Positions 35,164 to 46,868 of a DNA stretch of 64,000 nt are shown piece by piece. This stretch comes from Hofstenia miamia (lineage: Eukaryota; Xenacoelomorpha; Acoela): contig SCFE01000109.1 in the NCBI GenBank assembly GCA_004352715.1, positions 565,936 to 629,935 on the forward strand. The letters are read 5' to 3'. The stretch's first letter is position 1, and each line of letters begins with the position of its first letter. The translations under genes were made by a program, and so were the position numbers. Below the pieces are notes generated by a model. That model did not search any database, was not told the DNA's origin, and saw only the letters and a program-made list of their open reading frames with translations.

Positions 35164-37897
35164 TGTTCATTGAATTCTAGATAATAAACATCATTTTAAG
35201 AGTCAAAAGCAATTTATTGCAAAAAATCTTTGGTACAAGACTATAAACTAAAAACTATTTACAAAATAATAGTAACATAAACATTTAACTTAATGTATTG
35301 TTTTAAAAATAAAAGAGAAGGTGTACCAGATTTACACTGAAATAATATTGATGCCATACGCATTTGAATTCTGTAATAAGGAGCTAATATTTTATATTGA
35401 ATTCGATAGATGGATGAACTGTCATATTTTTGAGCAAAGTTAAGTGTTTTAAGAGACCAATTGAAAGTTTTAGACAGAAGTATGCGATATTTTCAATTTA
35501 TTGTAGCATCATCCAAAAAGATTAACCAAAACTCTATCAATGATTTCTATTAATTCTTGGAAAATGCGTTTAGTAATTTTGACAGTGTAATTACGGCAAG
35601 TATTAGTCGCCGAAAAGGTTTGGCAAAATTAAGTGNATAATCTTAAATTTTTTAATACAAGCAAAGTTGAAGAGAATAGAATATTACTTCCTCTATCCTA
35701 AAATAACTGCTACACTTGATTTCAAGGTTTATACCTTTGCAGGAAATATGCGAATTGCGTTGTGATTTTTGCAATATGACCTCGGGATGCTCAGCCTTCA
35801 GAAAATGTTATAGTAAATTTAATTTGCAGGAAAACGAGGATTATTGGACTATAACCCACTGGGCTCTTCCACATCAGATTTTGGGACACTTTTTAATATG
35901 TTCAGAAACCTAAGAAAAGTTAGAATGTGTGGCACAATTATTTCCCCTGAATTCCTAATCCTTTTCCCATCAGAATAAGAGAGAATAAATGAATTTCTTG
36001 AATGAACTCTTGAATTATTTGCGATTGCTATCAATGTTCTGGATGGCTACAAATTACCCAAAGAATCATTTAGCACCATTAAGATATACTAGAAATAATA
36101 AATTTATTGAAAAAATTAAATTTTGAAAAGGTTTCAAAAAATCATCAATATTTGTTGTGTTTGCTCAATCTTTGAAATTGCAGTTTTAGAACATTTTTGG
36201 ATTTCATTTTTCAATAAATTTATGTTTCCAGTATGCTTTTATGGCGCTAAACGATTCATTTAGGTGATTTTTAATCATCCAGAACCTCAGTAACAACCGC
36301 AAATAATTTCAGAGTTATAAAATTCACTAGTTCTCCCTTAAATTCTTGACGGGAAGAAAAATTCATCGGAAATAATTGTACCACCCATCCTAACTTTACT
36401 TCAACATACCAATAGTGTCCCGATGTGGGAAAGCCTAGAGGGTCAAAGTTTAATAATGTTCGTTTTCCCGCGAATTGAAATCCTTATATAACCTTTTCTA
36501 AAACACATTTTTTTCAAAGCAATTTTACACTCTGAAAGCTGTGCTTCCCGTGATTATATCGCAAAAATCAGAACGAGAATTGCATATTTTACTACAGACT
36601 TATGCTTGAAATCAATTGCTGCAGTTATTTCGGACAGGGGAGTAGAAATGTATTTTTGTTTTTTTTAAATTCCTCTCGCGTTTCATTCCATATACACTCT
36701 TATATGTATATTTATTATTAAGATCTTTAGCGCGGATAACTGTGGTTTTTGCTAGATGGTCTGAACCTTCCCCTCTTTCTATTAATTACGTGCCATGTCT
36801 TTTACCTTATTAATTGTAAAATTTTAAATCATCGCATATGCCAGTAAATCATGTGTAGTTCTTTATCCTCTATATATAATCCAACAGATGCTGTGTTGCA
36901 AAATATGATATTCTCAACCTACAGCAATAAAACAGTTTGAAATTCTTCAAGGAAATGTCTTAAATTTTGTTGATATTTTTTATTACATGTAAATTAATGA
37001 TATCATGAAGATGATTTCTTACATTTTTAGAAACAGGGCCTCAGAGCTGGAGCCGAAGTTCGGAGCCAGATCCAAAGAGCAGAGCATCTTCTCTGGTGCA
37101 GCAGCTAGGGCAACATTTAAAGTGCAAGCGGAGCAGGAGCTAGAGCCTGAGCCAGATGTCTGTAGAATAGGTCCAGCTCCAAAGACTTTCTTGAAAACCT
37201 ATTTTTGTCAGTTGATTTTTGTTCCACAAAGATGAGGCTTGGTGTTATAGTATAGAAATTCATGCAAATTTTAAAAAATCGCTAAATTTAGAAAAAATTA
37301 ATAAGTTCGCAAATATATTGTAGCCCGAGACTGAACTGGGACCATTTATATCTAACCACTTGAGCTAAATTTTGATAGGAATATATCCGAAGCGGGAAGT
37401 ATTAGCAACTTCATATTTGATCTTAACCCAAGCCCTGGTTAGAAAACAATAAAAAATATATACATTACATATATTTTTTTATTCATACATTTCAACTATC
37501 TCCTTCATATTCAGGATTGGCAACCCTATATTCAGGAACCAAACCTAACACAAACCGGTAAACAAATCCTTTGTCAATTCATTGGCCCAATTGTAACATA
37601 TGTCTCTATTTTGTGCCGTCAGAAATTAAAATATCACTCTCTTATAGTGTGTACTGAGTGATCGCAATCCACTTTTAATTGTCCTTTCAGTCACTAAAAT
37701 TACAAAGACGCCTTATTCATTTTGATCACTAGGTTTTGTATCTTAGTATTCAAATACTGAACATCTATTACATTCATGTTGCACACTGACAACAGAAATT
37801 ATCCAACAGAAATGTTAAAATTAGTACAAGATTAACTTGTTTAAAATGAAATGATACTAAATATAATTAAAATTTTACTCAGTAAATGAGTACGTAG
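35164..37897. other. Gene-free stretch, second copy of the 342-bp duplicate
   Basis: Holds the exact repeat 35637-35978. The ORF at 37005-37235 comes from a short GAGCCGGAGCT-like low-complexity sequence and is not called as a gene. At about 37322-37375 (minus) TAGCTCAAGTGGTTAGA and GTTCAGTCTC resemble tRNA A and B boxes but are too close together for a tRNA. Confidence 0.45.
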
Positions 37898-40800
37898 CAG
37901 GCCCGTTGAGAGCTTTTGAGGGGCCTGGGACAACTAAAGGCATAGTTTGAGAATTTTTTGTTTTAAATAGAATTCATGCATTATGCAAATTGCAAACCGT
38001 TTAAATTCAAATGTACAACAAGGACCGCATGATAATGTTGATAAGCAGTAGTTGTGTACAATGATATACATTATATTATATACAAAACTAAGACTCAAAT
38101 ATTCAATTAAAATGTAAAATGATATGCTGTACAATGTTTTAAGAAAGAATTTTATTCCGAACATTTTAAAATTTGTTAAAATTCGCGAATTTTTAAGCCA
38201 GAAAAGTTACAAATTATGAATAAAAGTAAAGGTCTCAGCCACTTTACAAACATAACAAAAATAAAAAGGGCAATTAATGGATCTGTAATATAGAAAACCC
38301 AAATAAAAAACTTAAAATACAAAAAAACTTTTTAAAGGACAGCTTTTTTTGTTTACGAGATGCAAACTGTTCAATTACTTCATCCAACGAGGTTTTCTTT
38401 GCAATGCATCTTTCAAAATTGCAAGATTATGTAGCCTTTCCTGTGACATTGTTGAACGATTAAACCTTTTAACAATATCCAATTTACTAAAAGCACGTTC
38501 AGCACTTACTACAGAAACAGCTAATGTACAGAATCTACTGAGAACAGTTACAACATTTGGATATAAAGACTACAGCTCTAAACTGCTAATGAAATTAAGA
38601 ATCATTAGAGGCTTCACTAATTCAATTTTCAAATCACTTCCAAAATTTGCTTTGCTCATAAATTTAAGATGCCTGCATTTCATGAAAAAGGTCTTCGGCA
38701 GAAGAAATATCTTTCGTTTATTGTGCACAAAATATTGAACAAGCATCTTGAACATCATGAACTGGCAATACAGAAATCCAAATAATGAGTCAATTGCCTT
38801 TGCTGTCTTAAACCGTGGCGTTATGCCTACAGATACATTATCAACAATCGCAAAAAACACATTGACCTCGAACTTTTCTTCCAATGTCTCAAAGCAATGA
38901 TTTTTAGCTTCTTCATCAAAGTGACGGCGGCGATTTGAAATGCGCTTTAAATGAAAGTGTTCCTCAATTTTACACTTTTTGGTAACCAGTCGCGCTTCGT
39001 TAACTATTTCATTAAAGGAGTCTCTCAAGACAACAGGATTATTAAGTAAGTCACCCAAATTTTGTACTTCTATGACAACTGCTAAGCCTACAGTTTGCAA
39101 AAGCTTATTACGTTGATCTAAAGAGGACAGAATCTTGACCCACATAGACAACATCGCAACAGCATCACAGCTAGAATTAAATGATTTTTCAAAACTGGTC
39201 ATATTCACTGATAACATCCCAAACTCCCAAAAAATTGCCATTGTTTGGATGACGAATGAGATCACTGTCACCCCGAAATTCAAAAGCACGTTTAGCTAAA
39301 AAGAAAACCACATGAAGAATTCGTTTCAAAATACATCTCCAATGCTGCTTGTTTGTCTCAATTTCTTTTGCAAAAAATGAATCAATTGTGAATCTGTTTT
39401 GCAAGACTTGGCTAATGTACGCCAATGAAGGAAGCACTTGTGATGTTCAACGCTACGCTCATGCTCTTTAATGCGATTATCGGGGTTACTCTACCAGTCA
39501 ACGGACTGAAGAGTGGGTGGCAACAGATCAGCTCTGGCATTTCCCCTAGAAGTGTGCAGCCGGCTTAATCATGCTTGTCCTCTGGCGACCCCTGGCACTC
39601 AGAGTGCTGATCTGTGTTGAGTCTGATCAGCAGAGAGTGAAGCCGAAGGCCGAGCTTCATGAGAGGGTTGCGCCTCTCTACAGCTTTCGCCAACCAAGGC
39701 TACTAACTGAGGTAACTCGTGAGCACCTACCGTCTGCCTGTTATAGAGATCCTGATTATTTAGGAGATATTTATACACTTGTAGTGCAAAGCACCAAGTG
39801 ACGTCCTAAAATCTCCGTAACTTAGAATGTCGGATCATAACTAAAACCCATGACAAAGCAAAGCTCCCTCATAGGTAAGGCCCAGCAAATGCTGGCCTAG
39901 GCCTATCTAGAGGCCAGAGACAGAGGAAAATCCTCTGTATAACTGCCCTCGTAGACGCACTCTACGGCTCTGGGCATAGACGTCGCCGTCTGCTCCACAG
40001 AACAGACAGTCTCACATCATCGTCACCGCCCCCATATGTGCAAAGCACATATGGTTGCACCTTCTTNAGCTTCATGAGAGGGTTGCGCCTCTCTACAGCT
40101 TTCGCCAACCAAGGCTACTAACTGAGGTAACTCGTGAGCACCTGCCGTCTGCCTGTTATGGAGGATCCTGAATTCTATTTGGAGGTAAATAAACTTTAAG
40201 TGCAAAGCACCAAGTGACTCGATTCTCCAGTTTAATGAAAGATGTCGGATCATAACTAAAACCCATGACGAAGCAAAACTCCCTCATAGGTAAGGCTCAG
40301 CAAATGCTGGCCTGGGCCTATCTAGAGGCCAGAGACAGAGGAAAATCCTCTGTATAACTGCCCTCGTAGACGCACTCTACGGCTCTGGGCATAGAAGTCG
40401 CCGTCTGCTCCACAGAACAGACAGTCTCACATCATCGTCACCGCCCCCATATGTGCAAAGCACATATGGTTGCACCTTCTTGTACCCTATTGTTTAACGT
40501 CCACTTTAGGTTCGGGACTCCACAAAGCGACGCGCCCATCAAGTATTGGCTCAGCGTCTCCGCCTATCCAGGAACCACCGCGAGGAGGTTACTCTCCAGG
40601 ACGATTCGGGCATAGCCCTTATATATTTTGTGCCACTTTGTGCCACATGATGCGATCTAACCGCCTTGTGAAGCGAGTACTGATGTAGACTTAGTGATCC
40701 AGACAGTGAAAACAACCTACAAGGAAAACAGAACAATGATTCCAATGAATTACTCTAACAAAGATAATCTCTATCAACTAACTGAGGGTAGTCTTGCACA

Positions 40801-41350
40801 GAGTATGCTCATTGGAAAATTTTTACCATACTGGTCTTTTGGAAATGTGGTTGGATGTGGTGATGGCCCGGCTAATACTGCAGGTTCTCTGTGGTAAATC
40901 TGAAGTATGTCAATCTCACTGTAACAGCCAATGTCAAACGCAGTTTTGGCTTTGTGATTTTCAGCCCTGGAAGTGTTGTATTTATTGGCGATGTTGAGGC
41001 ATTATCTACTGACGGTAATAATATATCATCTTCTACGACTGGAACAATTTGATCCTTTACTAATAAAACTCCAGGTTGCATAGAAGAAGTGTCTAGTGAC
41101 TCAGTAAATAATGATGATTGTCAGACAAAAACAAATTACTTTCAATATCACTACTAAGATTTTGTGCATCATGTGTAGAAGATGATGAAGGCATATCCAT
41201 AATTATAACAGAGGAACTTGACTCATTGACTAAAAGTGTGGTAAAATAGGAATTATTTTAGGTGTCTTGGCTGTAACTTCTTCTGAAGCTTTTTTCTTTT
41301 CTTCAGCTAAAAGCCCGATAATGGGCACTCTGTGAGGTCTTCAAATCTAA
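37898..41350 (-). pseudogene. ZMYM1-like hAT transposase, decayed and interrupted
   Basis: Minus-strand pieces in order match the hAT family often annotated as zinc finger MYM-type protein 1. Near 41340-41270: KRP-like start, then EEKKKASEEVTAKTPK. At 40880-40660 the TTF-type zinc-finger region, with FCFPCRLF. After an inserted segment (39478-40649), RRLDRIKEHERSVEHH and FLHWRTL at 39500-39420, KQHWRCILKRILHVVFFLA at 39360-39300, and the DUF4371-like body (239-codon frame 38570-39289). The C-terminal dimerisation region lies at 38560-38350, with VSAERAFSKLDIV and RSTMSQERLHNLA. Frameshifts and stops break it repeatedly. A hAT-like terminus CAGGCCCGTTGAGAG starts at 37898; the opposite terminus was not found. 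Confidence 0.75.
39478..40649. mobile_element. Unidentified insertion in the hAT pseudogene, with a 7-bp target duplication
   Basis: ATGCGAT occurs at 39471-39477 and again at 40650-40656; taking out the segment between them and one copy makes the hAT coding sequence continuous across the join. The insert is less AT-rich than its surroundings and shows no inverted ends, tail or recognised ORF. Its middle holds two near-identical units of about 414 bp (39653-40066 and 40068-40481) around a single N at 40067. On the minus strand TATATAAGG near its start could be a TATA box. It could be a solo LTR or another class; unknown. Confidence 0.65.
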
Positions 41351-44130
41351 GAATGGTACTGCAATAAATAAACTTTCTTTTTAAGTGACAAAAATAATAA
41401 GAATGGCAATATATAGCCTATATGCATACATGTATGTATTACGATTGGTGTGTATCTATTACACAGCGGACGTCTAATTCTCTTGTACTATATGTTTTCT
41501 TATATGTATTGTTTTCTGTACTCTTAAATGTATATTTTCGGCATTTAAAGAGTAGATGTAGAATTCAGAAATATTTTAAATGTTATATATGATTTTGCAA
41601 ATGTTCATTCATTCTGTATAATTTTCTGGCCTGTAATGAAAATGAATAAAATTTAATTCAACAATATTCAGGTCAAGATAAAAAGAACGGGAAAAAAGTG
41701 TACCAGGCGAATAGAGTTCTCATAGAGTTAAGATTTACATGTGATTATATTATGAAATTGTACATACATGTACATGTAATTTCTACGAATATTTATAGCT
41801 TGGTTCAAAAAGGATTTTACAATCAATTATTTACTATGGTTTTGTACAGACGCACAATATAATCAAGAAATCAGCTAAACTACTCTAAAGCATTCCATTT
41901 GGACGAACTCATAAAATAAGCTGCATTGCATATTCAGTATGTAGATGGTTTCATTCAATTACCAGAAGAAAGAAGTTCTCTGTCCTTGATTTGCCGATTT
42001 CAATTTTTTTCTTGGTGGTGCTATGGGTAGGATGTAGAAACGATTCTCTTTCGTAGGATTCACCTAGCTCTCTTAATTGATAAATGAAAGTAAAGTATAG
42101 AAATGGCGAGAACCGTTGTAGATGGACTAACTCTCATTGTTTTAACGCCTGATTGTTTTTATTACACAAACTGCTTTTCAACAGGAGTTTCTTGTTTCAC
42201 ATTAAACAAATAAATAATGCAGAAATATTTTAAATGTTATATATGATTTTGCAAATGTTCATTCATTCTGTATAATTTTCTGGCCTGTAATGAAAATGAA
42301 TAAAATTTAATTCAACAATATTCAGGTCAAGATAAAAAGAACGGGAAAAAAGTGTACCAGGCGAATAGAGTTCTCATAGAGTTAAGATTTACATGTGATT
42401 ATATTATGAAATTGTACATACATGTACATGTAATTTCTACGAATATTTATAGCTTGGTTCAAAAAGGATTTTACAATCAAATGTTTACTATGGTTTTGTA
42501 CAGACGCACGATATAATCAAGAAATCAGCTAAACTACTCNAGAACCGTTGTAGACGGACTAACTCTCATTGTTTTAACGCCTGATTGTTTTTATTACACA
42601 AACTGCTTTTCAACAGGAGTTTCTTGTTTCACATTAAACAAATAAATAATGTTGTTGTAAAGTATTCTCAGAATTTCAAACTCTGGTAATTAGTAAAGCT
42701 AACATTGCACAGCTTTAATACTAACTCTTGTGAAACAAGTCATTTGTATCAAAGGACACGACATATGGAGACTCTATATACACAACATTTACGAATTACA
42801 ATCGTGAATTTGTTATTATTTCTGAATTAAAACACTAAATTTTACAAATCAAAAAATATTCACAGCAATATGGAAAAACCAATAATATAATTCCCCGCAA
42901 ATCCCCGCGATTCCCCACGGGGATTGAAATTAGGGTGCATTTTAATTAACCGCAAAGCTACCTTGATCATGTTCCAACATATTGTAGAGAATGCCAATAA
43001 CAATATGAAACTTATAATTCTGCACGCAAAATTAAGAGCAAATTTTAGTTCAAAATTTCTATTTTATATAATTTGTTGTCTCCGCTCAATTCAAATTGCA
43101 ATGAGAAATGTCTTAGATACATGGAATTAAATATAATAACTACACGTCTCACCTAATAGTATGCAGCAATTATTAAGGCTGGCTAAAAAACTATGTTTCT
43201 CGTTGGCCGTAAGCATTAGTAAACTAATGGCCATGTTCCACAGCTTTTGTCTAGCATTAATGAGCCTCCTTTGCAATAATAGGCTCATAAATGCGTTCAA
43301 CCAGGGCTGCGTGTTGTGCACATAACACAGTGTGAGCTTGTCTGGCTTACTGCTACTAACTGTTTAGGCCGCTAAAATAGTCTAAAATTTTGCCCACTCC
43401 CAACTTTTTATATAAATGTAAACTGCAATAGTCCTCTGGATCTAGCCTTTAAGGTTCTTAGTCAATCCAGAGGGGGCAGGGATTAATGTCCCTCCTGTCC
43501 CCCCCTCTACGTCCCTGGTATGCAGAATGCCATAGTTTTCTTTAAAAACGCTCTTCATTGAATTTAGATGTTGCCTTTTCAGTTATATATTTGATGCTTG
43601 TATTTGAGTAACTTCGAGCTTATGTGTTTCAGGCCTCCGAATCCTGCATTGAGGCATTGAGTGAGAGATCTCCCGTTTTTCAAAATTTCTCCACGTCTTT
43701 TTTTCTCAATATAAAATATTCAGCTTTTTGAATGGTTTCCCTTTGGAATAAATTCTGCGAAATAATCAGTTTTCGTAAATTTTTTTTAAAATCCAATTTT
43801 TAAATATTGATATCAATTAATTCCTCTTATATTATTTTTGTGATAGCAACCACAAAGGCAGTTATGAATCTTGTATTTGTTGATTTGTGAAGTAAAATTT
43901 GATTTATTTTGACGATTAAAGATAATTAAATTGCATATAATTGATATCTTACTATCTATTAATAAACATATGTAGCAAACTTGTTATTAATTTTTGAACA
44001 ATTCTTGTAGTTTCACGCTTTTTTTGCAATCTCCAGATTTATTACTTAGTAATTCCCGCTTATATACATTTTGCATTGGCAGCACTGACTTTCAATTTGC
44101 ACCGACCTAAAATCGGCCCTAAATGTCTTT

Positions 44131-44131
<1 letters not shown>
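41351..44131. other. Gene-free stretch with a duplicated block around a single N
   Basis: The block 41566-41886 recurs at 42219-42539, and 42109-42218 recurs at 42541-42650 right after a single N at 42540, with a few mismatches. Short CG-rich ends such as CCCCGCAAATCCCCGCG near 42893 and CCCTCTACGTCCCTGG near 43505 look like MITE termini without visible partners. No gene recognised. Confidence 0.5.
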
Positions 44132-44163
<32 letters not shown>

Positions 44164-44352
44164 NNNNNNNNNNNNNNNNNNNNNNNNNNNNNNNNNNNNN
44201 NNNNNNNNNNNNNNNNNNNNNNNNNNNNNNNNNNNNNNNNNNNNNNNNNNNNNNNNNNNNNNNNNNNNNNNNNNNNNNNNNNNNNNNNNNNNNNNNNNNN
44301 NNNNNNNNNNNNNNNNNNNNNNNNNNNNNNTATATATATATATATATATATA
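44132..44352. repeat. (TA)n microsatellite broken by a 167-N gap
   Basis: TA repeats at 44132-44163 and 44331-44352 flank N 44164-44330. Confidence 0.9.
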
Positions 44353-44629
44353 GCCCTAACGGGCCTGAATTAATCCTCGTTTTGTCAATGTATGAAGTTA
44401 TTACAAATTAAATTTTCGCAGGGCTAATAATCACATGCATACCTCTTTGAAAAGATCATTACTTTGCTATAGCATTAGATATATTGTGGCAACTATTCCC
44501 TTACATTCTTATTATATCAAATAGAATTTCCTAGTTAGCTACAGTGTAATATTTGTGTACAAGAATGCAAAAACGCATGCATTCCAAAAATGATTGTGAG
44601 TATTTTATACAAACATTCACAATTTAAAC

Positions 44630-45652
44630 ATGAGCTTTAATAGAAATATCATCATTAAAATTATGATTTCGGCGAATTTGGTAGTTCTTTTCTACGCTAT
44701 TGGTACCATTGCCATACCAGTTAAAGAGACATCATGGGAAGCGTGGAAAACCAAATATAATAAAGTTTATGATTCGAACGTTGAAGAAATTAAAAGACAC
44801 AACATATTCAAGGATACAGTAGCATTTGCCAAAAAACACAATGCAGAATATCTCCAGGGCAAACATACATACTATGTTGACGCAAACAAATTTGCAGATT
44901 TAACAAGAGAAGAATTCGTTTCCATCTACACTAGTCAAATCAAAATTTCTCCTAAAACGAAGCTTCGAAAATATTCAACTAAGAGTCTTCCTGCATCAGT
45001 TGACTGGGTTAAAAAAGGTTATGTTACTGGGGTAAAGAATCAAGAACAATGTGGATCTTGCTGGGCTTTTTCAACAACAGGAACTTTGGAAGGAGCTTAC
45101 TTCAAATACAGTAATGAAACAGATTTGAAAAGTTTCTCAGAACAACAGCTAGTTGACTGCTCATCACAAAATTACGGTTGTATGGGCGGCTACGCTCTCC
45201 GTGCTTACCAATATATTGAAGAAACAGGAGGAATTGAGACTGAATCAGAGTATTGTTATGTCGCCAAACAGGAAAATTGTAAAGCAAATCCCTTAAAATT
45301 TCAGGGTAATGTAAAGACATACTATCAAGTAGGTCAAACTGAACTTCAATTGCAAGCTGCTACAGCCGAGGAAGGACCCATTAGTGTTGGAATTGATGCA
45401 AGCCATGCATCATTCCACACATATGCTGGCGGTGTCTACTATCAACCTCATTGCAATGCAACACTATTGGATCACGTTGTGTTGGTTGTTGGCTATGGTG
45501 TTTATAATGGACAAGATTACTGGCTCGTAAAGAACAGTTGGGGTGCTGATTGGGGACTTCAAGGATATATTATGATGTCTCGTAACAGAGATAACAATTG
45601 TGGTATTTGCTCAGAAGCTAGCTATCCTGTCGCTTGTGCACCTCGAACATGA
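44630..45652 (+). CDS. Cathepsin L-like cysteine protease, secreted zymogen (340 aa, intronless)
   Basis: A complete papain-family (C1A) preproenzyme from ATG 44630 to TGA 45650-45652. A hydrophobic signal peptide spans about residues 8-29. The propeptide (about 33-118) has an ERFNIN-type helix (E52, R56, F60, N71, with two of the usual positions changed to T63 and A67) and the N87-x-F89-x-D91 (GNFD-like) motif. The mature enzyme begins near LPASVDW (120). The catalytic residues are present: Q138 (oxyanion hole), C144 in QCGSCW, H282 in [12 protein letters not shown] and N302 in VKNSWG. GCMGG at 183-187 is the usual substrate-pocket segment. The length is typical. It would work in lysosome or gut lumen as an endopeptidase. 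TTTTATA at about 44603 could be a TATA box and AATAAA at 45671-45676 a polyadenylation signal. Animal cathepsin L genes usually have introns; this one has none. Confidence 0.95.
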   Translation: MSFNRNIIIKIMISANLVVLFYAIGTIAIPVKETSWEAWKTKYNKVYDSNVEEIKRHNIFKDTVAFAKKHNAEYLQGKHTYYVDANKFADLTREEFVSIYTSQIKISPKTKLRKYSTKSLPASVDWVKKGYVTGVKNQEQCGSCWAFSTTGTLEGAYFKYSNETDLKSFSEQQLVDCSSQNYGCMGGYALRAYQYIEETGGIETESEYCYVAKQENCKANPLKFQGNVKTYYQVGQTELQLQAATAEEGPISVGIDASHASFHTYAGGVYYQPHCNATLLDHVVLVVGYGVYNGQDYWLVKNSWGADWGLQGYIMMSRNRDNNCGICSEASYPVACAPRT

Positions 45653-46611
45653 GTTAAGCAAGGTTTGCATAATAAAACTAAAAATAATGTTTTTAGGCAT
45701 TTATTACTATAAAGTTCTGTTAATTTTAACGTTGAAAATCCCAATGAAAACACTCAAAGAAAATGCAAAATTTTTAGAGTATACGTATTTGGAGCATTCA
45801 TTATATGATCTATGATTTAGTTAAATTATATTCTGATGGGCGATATAAAAATATTTTAACATTGTTCATTATTTAATATATTTAGTTCTTACACGTGTCA
45901 ACATTTTCAGATAAATTTAATCACAAGAGGCAAAGAAATTTTGTGAACTATTGCTACGAAATTGTACTCTTGGCTAATGAAAATGCACAGAGTGGGCTAG
46001 AAATCAGAATAGAATTCTTGGAGAATGCAAAAGGAAACAATGTCGCATAACTTAATCTGGTTTAGAAATACACAGGAATTAGATATAAAACTATAGGGTC
46101 AAGACCAAAAATTAAAATATAATCATTACAAATTAATCATGACAGTTATCTGTCCCCTATTATAGTATCAGTCTTACGAATTAATAGTTTGGGACTTTGA
46201 AAGAAGAAACACATGTTTTCTATCAAATTTAAATCTTAGATTTTGCCTTATTGATGTTTATAACATCACTTTGTAATTGCAAAATTCAATCATTGAATAA
46301 ACCATTTAGATTCGCGACACTATCTATTTTGCATGGCATTGGATCATAACTCCAATCACCGCATGCATTTCCTTGCATAGCTTCAGTAAAAAAAACGAGA
46401 AACAGAATTTTTATAAAATCTCTTAGCAATAAAACCACGTACAGTAACAAAATTTATATGAATCGTTGGCAAATTAAGTTTTCTATAAGTTTATAAAAAA
46501 GAAATTAGACAACATTGCCTTCGGAGTCCATTAAATTGTTCTGCATTCTTGGGTAATTTTTTGTTTGTATTTCAGCAAACATTACCTCAATTTTTGCATA
46601 TTATTGTTTTC
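45653..46611. other. Gene-free stretch, nothing recognised
   Basis: AT-rich flank behind the protease gene with no ORF of interest. Confidence 0.5.
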
Positions 46612-46868
46612 TTCCTTTCCACATAGTCCTTCATGATCCCCTAAAATTTCGCTATAGATGAGAGATGCGGTGAGTTGGCAGGCCACTGCAAAATTTGCAA
46701 ATTTTTTTTCTGAAGAACTTTTGGGTATATCGTGAAGTATGGCGGCAGTCTCATCTTGCTGAAGAATCTGTCCAGTCCAATAACACCAGTAGCAAATAGG
46801 ATAAATTCTGCTAAAATATCAGTATACTTTGAAGTACCTACAATACCTCCTTCCACAATTTCTGCCAA
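46612..46868 (-). pseudogene. Tc1-like transposase fragment
   Basis: The minus strand encodes EIVEGGIVGTSKYTDIL, then KKNLQILQWPANSPHLSSI, a stop, and in the same frame GIMKDYVE. This follows the Tc1 DDE domain (G.V....Y..IL, ..LLPWPA.SPDLNPIE, W..LK), ending in the WPAxSPDL block, where the catalytic Asp is replaced by His. The middle block with the second Asp and the start of the protein are not readable. Dead remnant. Confidence 0.65.

Noticed and set aside
33477-35913. Two identical 65-codon ORFs that look like a duplicated gene
   Set aside because: They lie inside a 342-bp exact duplicate bounded by single Ns and show no known motif or splice context; an assembly artefact is more likely.
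37005-37235. ORF rich in Glu, Ala and Pro (ELEPEPD)
   Set aside because: It derives from imperfect GAGCC/GGAGC repeats and has no conserved domain or splice context.
38349-38738. Plus-strand 129-codon ORF
   Set aside because: Antisense to the C-terminal dimerisation region of the hAT pseudogene.
37898-44365. CAGGCCCGTT at 37898 and AACGGGCCTG near 44356 as the two ends of one 6.5-kb hAT element
   Set aside because: The 8-bp flanks (GTACGTAG against AATTAATC) do not match and the similarity is only about 10 bp.
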